Source: a bacterium (GTDB lineage: Bacteria; Patescibacteriota; Minisyncoccia; 2-02-FULL-40-12; IGHO2-12-FULL-4). Taken from it: a DNA stretch of 40,188 nt. The stretch is from NCBI GenBank assembly GCA_030647955.1, contig JAUSIQ010000023.1, positions 1-40,188 of the forward strand. The letters run 5' to 3'. The notes beneath the pieces were generated by a model. The model worked only from the letters and a program-made list of their open reading frames with translations. It ran no database searches and was not told the DNA's origin. Position numbers and translations under genes: made by a program. Position 1 is the stretch's first letter. Every line of letters starts with the position of its first letter. Shown piece by piece: positions 15,853-22,893 of this stretch.

Positions 15853-15880
15853 ATTATCGATTTTTGTTCCTATTTGTCAA
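15853..15880 (-). promoter_or_regulatory. Promoter of the zinc-motif membrane gene
   Basis: Minus strand TTGACA (15880-15875), 16-base spacer, GATAAT (15858-15853). It directly abuts the upstream terminator. Confidence 0.75.
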
Positions 15881-15883
15881 ATC

Positions 15884-15910
15884 AAAAATCCCCGTGAGGG
15901 GATTTTTGAG
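15884..15910 (-). terminator. Intrinsic terminator of the RRM gene
   Basis: Minus strand AAAAATCCCC-TCA-CGGGGATTTTT, running straight into the TTGACA box of the next gene. Confidence 0.88.
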
Positions 15911-15918
15911 AGTGAAGA

Positions 15919-16269
15919 TTAGTATCGGTCACCGCCACCACCAAAACCTCCGCCGCCAAACCCACCACCACGGTTGCCACCACGGAATCCTCCGCGGTCA
16001 CCACCAGTTCGGGGTCTGTCAGACATAGGTCTGGCTTCATTGACGACCAATTTTCTCCCATCGAGCTCGTAGCCATTGAAAGTCTCTACCGCTTTCGCAG
16101 CAGATTCATCATCGGCCATCTCTACAAAACCGAAACCGCGGGATCGGCCGGTCATCTTGTCCAAGATGACCGAGGCAGAAGCAACGCTTCCAGCTTGAGA
16201 GAAAAGCTCTTTAAGAGCATCCTCATTCGTATCATAGGAAAGATTCCCTATGTATAATTTAGTTGCCAT
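15919..16269 (-). CDS. RRM-type glycine-rich RNA-binding protein
   Basis: 116 aa. One RNA-recognition motif: RNP2 LYIGNL at 5-10 and RNP1 RGFGFVEM at 44-51, with the aromatic residues that stack on RNA. After residue 80 comes a Gly/Arg-rich tail (GGDRGGFRGGNRGGGFGGGG), as in cyanobacterial and eukaryotic-like RBPs, often linked to cold response or RNA chaperoning. A ~175-base folded leader lies between the promoter and the ATG, which suggests control at the RNA level, possibly by its own product. Confidence 0.93.
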   Translation of the reverse strand: MATKLYIGNLSYDTNEDALKELFSQAGSVASASVILDKMTGRSRGFGFVEMADDESAAKAVETFNGYELDGRKLVVNEARPMSDRPRTGGDRGGFRGGNRGGGFGGGGFGGGGDRY

Positions 16270-16445
16270 ACGAACGAAAATCAGAGGAAATGAGCTCCAA
16301 GACTATCGCGTAGCCCTGGAACCAAATCCTCTTAGTTTTTAACGAGTAGGAAGACCTATCCTCTGATCACTCGTTCGCTTTTGGCTTGCCCGAGGGCCGC
16401 CCGAAGGGCTAATAAAGCTCGTTTGAGAATACTTTTACCTACTTA
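16270..16445 (-). promoter_or_regulatory. Long structured 5' leader of the RRM gene
   Basis: On the coding strand CGAACGA plus GATCAGAGGA (about 16377-16359) pairs with TCCTCTGAT plus CGTTCG (16288-16271), bringing a ~70-base loop next to the start codon, which follows one base after the stem. Further upstream are two adjacent GC hairpins (GCCC-TTC-GGGC, GCCC-TC-GGGC) at 16388-16410. The RNA could switch ribosome access or act as a protein-binding site. Confidence 0.6.
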
Positions 16446-16451
16446 TATATC

Positions 16452-16480
16452 ATTATAGCCGATAATCGAATAAAATGCAA
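16452..16480 (-). promoter_or_regulatory. Promoter of the RRM gene
   Basis: Minus strand TTGCAT (16480-16475), 17-base spacer, TATAAT (16457-16452). Confidence 0.82.
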
Positions 16481-16503
16481 GGGTCTTCCAAATATTCAAG
16501 TTT

Positions 16504-17271
16504 TTACACCATTAGGAGAAGTAGAGCTACTACGAGGGCGATGCGGTAAAAACCAAAAGGTTTGAAGTCGTGTTTTTTAACAAAACGGAGGAGGAAAGAA
16601 ATGGCTAAGAGGGCGGTCACGGCGGAAATGATGAAACCGGTACCCAGAACAGCAAACTGATCTTGTGAAAATTCTCCCGCGTTTTTAAATAGGTCATAAC
16701 CGGTAGCAGCCACCATCGTCGGCAAAGCCAGCAAGAAAGAAAACTCCACGGCGGTTTTACGCTTTAAGCCCAAAAACATTCCAGCGATAATGGTGGCGGC
16801 GGCACGGGAAACTCCGGGAATAATCGAGACGGCTTGAAAAATACCAATAAGGATCGCCTGCTTGAAAGAGATTTTAGATATCTCGTCTATATTACTCTCT
16901 TTCTCGCGGTGCTTCCATTCGAATAGAATCAAAAATATTCCACCTAGTAACAACGCCCAAAGGACAACGGCATATCCTTCTAAAAGTGATTTAAAAACAG
17001 AGTAGAGAAAATACCCCAGAATAGCCGTAGGTAAAAATGCGGCGATAATTTTTTTATTAATATCCCAGCGATAGAGAAAAGTTTTCCAGTATAAGATGGC
17101 CACGGCCGCGATGGCTCCCAATTGGATGGCAATTTCAAAAGTTTTTAAAAAAGACGAGGTCGGGATATATAAAAGTCGGGCGGTTAAAATCAGATGAGCC
17201 GTGGAAGAGATCGGCAAAAATTCCGTGATACCTTCGACTATTCCTAAAATTAGTGCGTTAAATATACTCAT
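16504..17271 (-). CDS. uppP: Undecaprenyl-diphosphatase UppP (BacA family)
   Basis: 255 aa, seven or eight transmembrane helices. It recycles the wall carrier lipid by removing a phosphate from undecaprenyl diphosphate at the outer membrane face. Both family motifs are present: EGITEFLPISSTAHLIL (about 13-29) and PGVSRAAATIIAGMFLGL, with the catalytic Glu/Arg/Ser residues. The promoter's -10 box lies 8 bases before the ATG, so the mRNA is probably leaderless. It fits a cell that makes peptidoglycan (see mreB). Confidence 0.97.
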   Translation of the reverse strand: MSIFNALILGIVEGITEFLPISSTAHLILTARLLYIPTSSFLKTFEIAIQLGAIAAVAILYWKTFLYRWDINKKIIAAFLPTAILGYFLYSVFKSLLEGYAVVLWALLLGGIFLILFEWKHREKESNIDEISKISFKQAILIGIFQAVSIIPGVSRAAATIIAGMFLGLKRKTAVEFSFLLALPTMVAATGYDLFKNAGEFSQDQFAVLGTGFIISAVTALLAISFLLRFVKKHDFKPFGFYRIALVVALLLLMV

Positions 17272-17279
17272 ATGGCTTT

Positions 17280-17308
17280 ATTATATGTCATCGATTTAGG
17301 ATAAGCAA
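17280..17308 (-). promoter_or_regulatory. Promoter of uppP, near-leaderless
   Basis: Minus strand TTGCTT (17308-17303), 17-base spacer, TATAAT (17285-17280); ATG begins 8 bases later. Confidence 0.75.
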
Positions 17309-17373
17309 AAGCTTGTTAGTTGACTATTCCTTGCTTTATATTACGATTAAATTGTTTTCATTGGGGAGGTGTA

Positions 17374-17634
17374 ATGACCATTCGGCTTTCGAAATCTGAA
17401 GACGAACAAGAACGGGTAGAGGCCTGGATCGGCAATTTGGAAAGAGAAGTGGCTCAGCTAGAGCATCAGCGAGACACCCTGGGAAGTAATCAAAAAATCA
17501 CTACCGTATGCGGTGGAAAATTCTCTCCCGAAGAAATGGTTAATATAGTAAGGAGTTTAAATAATCAGATCGCTTCTATTAAGGAAGAACTGAGTAGGGT
17601 CAGAGCTTTACTGAAGCAAGCTGATAGTAGTTAA
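17374..17634 (+). CDS. Small coiled-coil protein
   Basis: 86 aa from the ATG at 17374, preceded by GGGGAGGTG; the longer open frame upstream lacks a ribosome site. Two charged helices (EDEQERVEAWIGNLEREVAQ and MVNIVRSLNNQIASIKEELS) flank a short turn with CGGKFSPEE, as in an antiparallel coiled coil. Own terminator. No family recognised; cytoplasmic by composition. Confidence 0.68.
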   Translation: MTIRLSKSEDEQERVEAWIGNLEREVAQLEHQRDTLGSNQKITTVCGGKFSPEEMVNIVRSLNNQIASIKEELSRVRALLKQADSS

Positions 17635-17657
17635 CGGACTAAGCGTCCGTTTTTCTT
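17633..17657 (+). terminator. Intrinsic terminator of the coiled-coil gene
   Basis: AACGGAC-TAAGC-GTCCGTT followed by TTTCTTTT. It partly overlaps the stop codon. Confidence 0.9.
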
Positions 17658-17662
17658 TTACC

Positions 17663-17690
17663 TTGACATTCTAATAATTATTGATAGAAT
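17663..17690 (+). promoter_or_regulatory. Promoter of the 247-aa membrane gene
   Basis: TTGACA (17663-17668), 16-base spacer, TAGAAT (17685-17690), directly after a terminator. Confidence 0.75.
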
Positions 17691-17724
17691 ATGGCTAGCT
17701 TTTGTTCGTTAAAAAGGAGAGGAA

Positions 17725-18468
17725 ATGCATAGAACGGTGCGTATTTTGTTGGCAGTCCTTGCTGGGGCGTTCATTGGTGGAACCATCGCTTTGGAAGTAA
17801 ACCGGATGTTTTGGTGGGTAGGAGTGTTGATAGGAGGCTCCATCGCCTATTTGGTCTATGACTTAAAGGAAATTGCTCTAGCAATTCCAAGAGCCTGGCG
17901 ACGAACCACAAGTTGGCAGCCGGATCGAGAATGGTGGAAAGCTTTAAGAAACTATACTCTTGGCGAATTCAACTTGGTGGCTATAATATGCATCGGCTTT
18001 GCTTTAATTTCTTTTCCAATCTTTGCTCTCACGGGTAATTGGAAAGCGCACATAGCTTTACTGTTAGCAACTTTTCTAGCCGGTTGTTTTATCTCTTGCG
18101 GCATGGTCTTGGGGTCTAGTTCTTATGACACTAGGGGGATTATTATTCTCACATCAGCGCAGGGTGCTCCTAATTTCCTATATCTCTACCTTGTGCTTTT
18201 GCCAGAATATAGTGCCTTGGGTATCAAATGGCTATTGCTTAAGGGTATTCCGCTCGGTGCCAAATTTTTTAAGTATTTATTCTTAATTATACATTCCGAG
18301 TTCCGACTACTTTGCGCCGTAGATGCGGCGATTGGGGTCGTGATTGGTTTCCTTGGCGGCTCGGCCTTGATCGGTGCAGTTGTTGGTGGTTTATTTGCTG
18401 TTCTGAATTACGAAATCTTGAGTGTGCGAGTGTTCAAAATCCAGGGTGCCGATTCGCTCTTTGGATAA
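17725..18468 (+). CDS. Multi-pass membrane protein, unknown
   Basis: 247 aa with about six hydrophobic helices: LLAVLAGAFIGGTIAL, WWVGVLIGGSIAYLV, LVAIICIGFALISFPIFAL, IALLLATFLAGCFISCGM, a middle helix pair, and the C-terminal VVIGFLGGSALIGAVVGG. Gly-rich helices near both ends resemble glycine-zipper packing. A strong AAAGGAGAGG precedes the ATG. Single gene with own promoter and terminator. Not recognised. Confidence 0.7.
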   Translation: MHRTVRILLAVLAGAFIGGTIALEVNRMFWWVGVLIGGSIAYLVYDLKEIALAIPRAWRRTTSWQPDREWWKALRNYTLGEFNLVAIICIGFALISFPIFALTGNWKAHIALLLATFLAGCFISCGMVLGSSSYDTRGIIILTSAQGAPNFLYLYLVLLPEYSALGIKWLLLKGIPLGAKFFKYLFLIIHSEFRLLCAVDAAIGVVIGFLGGSALIGAVVGGLFAVLNYEILSVRVFKIQGADSLFG

Positions 18469-18478
18469 GACGTTTTTC

Positions 18479-18506
18479 AAGTCTCCTTCGGGAGGCTTTT
18501 TCTTTT
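18479..18506 (+). terminator. Intrinsic terminator
   Basis: GTCTCC-TTC-GGGAGGC followed by TTTTTCTTTT. Confidence 0.85.
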
Positions 18507-18582
18507 GACCCTGTAGTGAATTTTTCAAATGCCTTCCGGCTGCGCCAAAGGCGCAGTTGAAAAATCTACTACGGGGTTGACC
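18505..18582 (+). repeat. Promoter-linked palindrome S5
   Basis: TTGACCCTGTAGTGAATTTT... pairs with ...AAAATCTACTACGGGGTTGACC, with inner hairpin CTGCGCC-AAA-GGCGCAG. The right end holds the -35 box of the CYTH-ATPase promoter. It has the same end consensus as S1-S3 and a different stem. Confidence 0.85.
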
Positions 18583-18605
18583 AGTGGCATGATTTATTTT
18601 ATTAT
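18577..18605 (+). promoter_or_regulatory. Promoter of the CYTH-ATPase gene
   Basis: TTGACC (18577-18582), 17-base spacer, TATTAT (18600-18605). Confidence 0.82.
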
Positions 18606-18636
18606 TCCGACACCCAGGACCTTAACAAGGAGGAAC

Positions 18637-19713
18637 ATGCCACAGGAAATCGAACGCCGGTTTTTGATACGTGAACTCAAGCGACCTTGGCCTCAGGTAT
18701 TAAAACTCGATAGAATTTATCAAGGCTATCTGGAGCAAGCCAATACCAGCCGTAGTCTACGAGTGAGGATTTATGGCGATGATACAGCGGTGCTGACCAT
18801 TAAGGAGGGTCGGGGTCTCGTCAGAGAAGAGCTCGAAGAATCTATTTCTTTTGCCATGGGGCGAAGTCTTCTGGAGCGTGCTGATCATTGCCTAGAAAAG
18901 TATCGATATCATCTCGAAGGCGGCTGGGAATTGGATATTTATAGAGGCGTCTTAACGGGTATCACCATTTTAGAAATGGAAAATCCGGAGCCGGACTTAA
19001 CGCTTCCCAAATGGGCCGAGGGAGAAGAGGTCACCGACTCTCTGACTAATTTACACCTGGCGCGTTTGGCCACTCAACTTAATGGAGCGGGAGAAAACTT
19101 CAATCTGTTTTATACTCACCTCCTGAAGCGCTTGCCGACCATGGTGATCACTGGCGGACCTTGCTCCGGAAAAAGTTCGGTGATGGCCGTTTTAAAAGAA
19201 GAATTTCCCAATGTTCATTTTGTGCCCGAAGTGGCCTCAATTGTTATCGGACAGCTAGGCATTGTTCCAATCGGCAGTAAGTTAAGCCAGCGTACTTTGC
19301 AAGAGGCCATCTATCGTGTGCAGTCATTGTTTGAATCTACCTCCCTCGACTTTGCGGCTAGTGAAGGAAAAGAAGCGGTAATTTTTGATCGCGGCTCGAT
19401 GGATGGTGCGGCTTATTTTTCCGGTGGGGTTAAGGGATTTGAAAAAACATTCCGAACTACCGCAGTGGCAGAATATGCCAAATACGGGAAAGTAATCTGC
19501 CTGGGAGTACCCTCTAAAACAGTTTATGACGAAATGAAGAGTAATAATCCCGTGCGCAAAGAAACTCATCGACAAGCTCTAATGCTAGACAGAAGTATTC
19601 AATGGGCCTGGAATATTCATAATCGTTATTTGTATGTTTCCCCGGTGCCTATCTGGGAAGAAAAAGTAGAGCAAGTGCGACGAGAGATCAAAAAGTTTTT
19701 AGCGAAGAAATAG
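18637..19713 (+). CDS. CYTH domain fused to P-loop ATPase/kinase (NadR/AAA_28-like)
   Basis: 358 aa from the ATG at 18637, which has AAGGAGGA just upstream and follows the promoter; the open frame upstream is before the transcript. Residues 1-150 are a CYTH (triphosphate tunnel) domain with the ExExK-type start EIERRFL and charged strands LRVRIYGDDTAVLTIKEG. Residues about 168-358 are a P-loop NTPase with Walker A GGPCSGKSS (173-181), VPEVAS and a FDRGSMDGAAYFSGG segment, like nucleoside/NMN kinases. CYTH domains act on triphosphates with metal ions. A nucleotide or polyphosphate kinase/phosphatase pair is plausible; substrate unknown. Confidence 0.85.
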   Translation: MPQEIERRFLIRELKRPWPQVLKLDRIYQGYLEQANTSRSLRVRIYGDDTAVLTIKEGRGLVREELEESISFAMGRSLLERADHCLEKYRYHLEGGWELDIYRGVLTGITILEMENPEPDLTLPKWAEGEEVTDSLTNLHLARLATQLNGAGENFNLFYTHLLKRLPTMVITGGPCSGKSSVMAVLKEEFPNVHFVPEVASIVIGQLGIVPIGSKLSQRTLQEAIYRVQSLFESTSLDFAASEGKEAVIFDRGSMDGAAYFSGGVKGFEKTFRTTAVAEYAKYGKVICLGVPSKTVYDEMKSNNPVRKETHRQALMLDRSIQWAWNIHNRYLYVSPVPIWEEKVEQVRREIKKFLAKK

Positions 19714-19736
19714 TCCCGCCCCGCGGGATTTTTTTA
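19713..19736 (+). terminator. Intrinsic terminator
   Basis: TCCCGC-CCC-GCGGGA followed by seven T. Confidence 0.9.
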
Positions 19737-19819
19737 TGGGCAAATTCATCTTTATTTTTTTCTTACATTGATTTAATGCGGGAAAATTATGAAAACGCTT
19801 CACGATGTTCATTTTTTTA

Positions 19820-19847
19820 TTGACTCTGCTCCCCTCTCCACTATAAT
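19820..19847 (+). promoter_or_regulatory. Promoter of the GH6 gene, leaderless
   Basis: TTGACT (19820-19825), 16-base spacer, TATAAT (19842-19847); the ATG at 19855 starts 7 bases later. Confidence 0.8.
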
Positions 19848-19854
19848 TAACCTC

Positions 19855-21369
19855 ATGAAAAAATCATTAACTAAGAAATGGCTGATGTCTTCATTTTTTG
19901 CGCTCATCATTTATTTCTTCTTTTTCTCCCATGCGCAGCTTACTTCAGCTAGTGAAAAAACTATCGATGTTTGGTGGCCTACACCAAATGCTCAATTGGT
20001 CGGACTCCAGCCCTTTAAGGCGTTACTTCGTGATAGCGCTCTTTCTGATTACCAGATTTTCTGGCAAGTAGACGGTGGGGCTTGGAATTATATGGGTGAT
20101 AATCAACAGGATTACCCGCATAAAGAATATGCGGTAGATTTGAGTGGCTGGAAATGGAAGGGTCAAGGTCCTTATCAATTGAACTTCATTGCTCTGGATA
20201 GATTTGGCAACAAAGTGGAAAAATCTTTTCCGATCTTTATTGCTGGCTCGGTTACGCCAACTCCAACACCTATTGCAACCCCGACGCCCACTCCTTCTTT
20301 AGCTCCGTGTGCACCAGCGGCTATTACTCCCACTCCTACGCCCGCCCCGATTTTGGCTTGTCCGGCAATGGTCATTCTTACCCCTACGCCTAGTCCGAGT
20401 GTGAGTGCTACACCTTCTCCAAGTCCAACGCAAACTCCAACTCCGACTCCGTCGTCTACCCCCACTCCTTCTCCTACACCCACGCCTACTCCCGTGGCGG
20501 TGATTCAGACTGTAAATGATAGTAAGCTCTATGTAGAAGATAACGCCATTGCTAAAAACTGGAGTAATAATCAGCAACCGGAAGAAAAGAGTCTAATGGA
20601 AAAGATGGTGAACCAGCCCACAGCCAAGTGGCTTGGTAATTGGAACTCCGACGTCCAAAGAGATGTTAGTGCGGTAATGAGCGCGGCTAGCGCACAAGGT
20701 ACAACACCCACTTTTGTGGTCTACAATATTCCGCATCGTGACTGCGGTGGTTATTCCGCCGGAGGAACGGGCAGTGCTGATGCCTATCGCAACTGGATTG
20801 GCGCGGTAGCTCGCGGAATCGGCAATCGCTCGGCTATCGTGGTTTTAGAGCCGGATGCCTTGGCGGGAATAGACTGTTTGTCTGATAGTCTTAAAACCGA
20901 AAGAACTAATCTTTTGCGCGAAGCGATTGGAACACTGAATCAAAACGGTGCGAGTGTTTATCTGGATGCTGGTAACCCCCGCTGGATCGGAGCTTCGGAA
21001 ATGGCTAATCGCTTAAAGAAAGCCGGAGTTGATCAAGCTAAAGGCTTCTCTCTTAACGTCTCCAACTACTTCACTACCGATGACAACCTTAATTATGGTC
21101 AACAAGTTTCTTCGCAAGTAGGCGGAAAACACTTCGTAGTGGATACAAGTCGAAACGGTAACGGTCCGACTGGCGATGCTCAATGGTGTAATCCTTGGGG
21201 TCGCGCTCTTGGAAAAGTCCCGACTCTAAACACGGGCAACTCTTTGGTGGATGCTTATCTATGGATTAAAAATCCCACCGAATCCGATGGTTATTGTAAT
21301 GGTGGGCCATCGGCCGGAACTTTCTGGCCGGAGTATGCCATTGGTCTTGCACGCAACGCTGGCTGGTAA
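19855..21369 (+). CDS. Secreted GH6 cellulase (endoglucanase/cellobiohydrolase family) with accessory module
   Basis: 504 aa from the leaderless ATG at 19855 (an upstream ATG at 19789 precedes the promoter). Signal peptide or anchor at 9-30; an accessory beta module at about 36-131 ([20 protein letters not shown]); a Pro/Thr/Ser linker at 132-215; a GH6 catalytic domain at 216-504. GH6 marks: [12 protein letters not shown] with Asp296, [11 protein letters not shown] with catalytic acid Asp334, [10 protein letters not shown] with Asp430, [10 protein letters not shown], and [12 protein letters not shown]. Cys297/341 and 445/481 can form the usual disulfides. It hydrolyses beta-1,4-glucan by inversion outside the cell. 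It faces the glucan synthase operon. Confidence 0.95.
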   Translation: MKKSLTKKWLMSSFFALIIYFFFFSHAQLTSASEKTIDVWWPTPNAQLVGLQPFKALLRDSALSDYQIFWQVDGGAWNYMGDNQQDYPHKEYAVDLSGWKWKGQGPYQLNFIALDRFGNKVEKSFPIFIAGSVTPTPTPIATPTPTPSLAPCAPAAITPTPTPAPILACPAMVILTPTPSPSVSATPSPSPTQTPTPTPSSTPTPSPTPTPTPVAVIQTVNDSKLYVEDNAIAKNWSNNQQPEEKSLMEKMVNQPTAKWLGNWNSDVQRDVSAVMSAASAQGTTPTFVVYNIPHRDCGGYSAGGTGSADAYRNWIGAVARGIGNRSAIVVLEPDALAGIDCLSDSLKTERTNLLREAIGTLNQNGASVYLDAGNPRWIGASEMANRLKKAGVDQAKGFSLNVSNYFTTDDNLNYGQQVSSQVGGKHFVVDTSRNGNGPTGDAQWCNPWGRALGKVPTLNTGNSLVDAYLWIKNPTESDGYCNGGPSAGTFWPEYAIGLARNAGW

Positions 21370-21404
21370 TCTTTACTTTCCAGCGATCGCTGGAAAGTAA
21401 AGAT
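21369..21404. repeat. Perfect 36-base palindrome centred on GCGATCGC
   Basis: Arms ATCTTTACTTTCCAGCGA and its exact complement. It starts at the last base of the GH6 stop codon. Its right-hand 22 bases recur exactly inside the GT4 gene at 2093-2114. It may also help termination. Confidence 0.9.
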
Positions 21405-21417
21405 AGGGTAGTTCAAT

Positions 21418-21444
21418 AAAACCCTCGCACATGCGAGAGTTTTA
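21418..21444. terminator. Bidirectional terminator between GH6 and the GH113-like gene
   Basis: AAAAC-CCTCGCA-CA-TGCGAGAG-TTTTAT, with T runs in both directions. Confidence 0.85.
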
Positions 21445-21446
21445 TA

Positions 21447-22814
21447 TTACCTGTTCACAAAAATATCGATGGAGCGCTGGGCAAGGGTATTGTGGTCGAA
21501 ATCTTGAACTACAAAGTTAATGTGATACGGTCCACTCCCTTTCCAATTCCAGTCGATAAAGTCCACCGCCACTTCTTTATGGGGATAGTCAACGTAGTTA
21601 TTGAACATGGGATTAAGACGATCGCCATCAACCTGCCAAAACATTTCATACTGCTCGACAGCATTATTTTTAAACATTGCTTTGAAGGGCTGTATTCCGG
21701 AAACGGAAACGCCATTAGTTGGCCACCAAATATCGATCTCTCCGATGGTTGGAGATGGGGTGGGGGTGAGTGTCGGGGTAGCTCCCCCGCCGGTAAACCA
21801 TTTGGTCATCGTGGCTTGAGCGGGTTTGTTTTGGGGAGTGTAATCTACGTTACCTTCTCCTCCGGAGTTAGGGTCAATGTTCCATTCCCAAATATGCCAA
21901 CCTTGCAGGTAGGAGTAGTTGTTCCAATATTGAAATAGCGCCTCATAGGCATTAACTTGCTCTTGGGCGTTGTAGCCATTGTTTGACCCGCTATTCCATG
22001 GCTCGTAATGCGCTCCGTGCATACTACGATAGCCGAGCTCTGTAAAGAGAATCGGTTTATTATATTTATCGTGCAACGGTTTGATCTGGGTGTTGTTCCA
22101 ATAGTCCCAGGCTCCTTTTATACCCTCCACGGATCCGTCTGAGTTCAGATTATAGTAGGCAGAGATTCCGATGTAGTCTAGATGTGGCCAAAAACCAATG
22201 CGGTTAGTCTCGTCCCAGCTTCCCGAAGGACCCCAGTTGGCGCTGTAGGTTAGTTTGCCGTTATAAATTCCGCGAATAGTGGCGATTAGGTTGATCCAGT
22301 CTTGGTTATACTTGGTAGTCATGGTCTGTAATTCTGTTCCCATCATCATTTGCTCAGCGCCGGTGCTTTGAGCAATGCGTGCATAACGGGAAAGCATATT
22401 TCCATAATTGGTAAACCAAGCATCTTTATTATTAGCGTTAATGTAGGCTCGCCACTCTCCAGTATGAGATTCCAAATGCGGCGTAATCATCACCTTTAAT
22501 CCTTTGCTGTGAGCATAGTTAATGGCGGAAGTTAAGGCGGCGTCGGTAGGAGTGCGATAACCGGTTTGGACGTCATCCGCATAAAGATTGGATTGGTAAA
22601 TCGGAACGACTAGGCTCACGAAATTTGCCCCCGTACTGGCCAGCTGATCAATACTAGCCCGGTAACTCTCCGTATCAAAATCATCTGGTGAAAAAGATCT
22701 AATATTAACGCTCTTTTGCCAATCTCCTACCGTCGCCGAGGTAGATCGGGTAGCAAAAATGCCAAGAGATAGACTCAATAAGAGGGCGAGAACGATAATT
22801 TTTTTGATCTCCAT
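21447..22814 (-). CDS. Secreted clan GH-A hydrolase (GH113-like, mannanase/glucanase type) with accessory module
   Basis: 455 aa. Signal peptide at 1-27; TIM barrel at about 30-340; short Thr/Pro linker at 345-357; and a C-terminal module at 359-455 homologous to the GH6 N-terminal module (IDIWWPTNGVSVSGIQPFKA). Barrel marks: GLKVMITPHLESHTGEW, MMMGTELQTM with proposed acid/base Glu161, DYIGISAYYNL, ILFTELGYRS with proposed nucleophile Glu259, and GWHIWEWNIDP. This fits clan GH-A, closest by eye to GH113 beta-mannanases. Substrate is open: mannan or beta-glucan. Last gene of the glucan operon, 79 bases after the PMT gene. Confidence 0.82.
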   Translation of the reverse strand: MEIKKIIVLALLLSLSLGIFATRSTSATVGDWQKSVNIRSFSPDDFDTESYRASIDQLASTGANFVSLVVPIYQSNLYADDVQTGYRTPTDAALTSAINYAHSKGLKVMITPHLESHTGEWRAYINANNKDAWFTNYGNMLSRYARIAQSTGAEQMMMGTELQTMTTKYNQDWINLIATIRGIYNGKLTYSANWGPSGSWDETNRIGFWPHLDYIGISAYYNLNSDGSVEGIKGAWDYWNNTQIKPLHDKYNKPILFTELGYRSMHGAHYEPWNSGSNNGYNAQEQVNAYEALFQYWNNYSYLQGWHIWEWNIDPNSGGEGNVDYTPQNKPAQATMTKWFTGGGATPTLTPTPSPTIGEIDIWWPTNGVSVSGIQPFKAMFKNNAVEQYEMFWQVDGDRLNPMFNNYVDYPHKEVAVDFIDWNWKGSGPYHINFVVQDFDHNTLAQRSIDIFVNR

Positions 22815-22893
22815 AGGTTTATGATTAATAAAATGATGATCTTTGCTTAACCCTGTAGCTTAGAAGTTAGTCGTGTAATTTTTATGAATGTTT

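Noticed and set aside
15882-16076. 64-aa ORF overlapping the RRM gene
   Set aside because: Out-of-frame shadow of the Gly-rich tail and the terminator; no start signal.
20230-20500. CRISPR-like or minisatellite array
   Set aside because: Short ACTCC/CCGAC-type repeats are codons for Pro-Thr, without regular spacers.
20175-20577. Val/Gly-rich and Arg-rich minus-strand ORFs
   Set aside because: Antisense shadows of the Pro/Thr linker of the GH6 enzyme.
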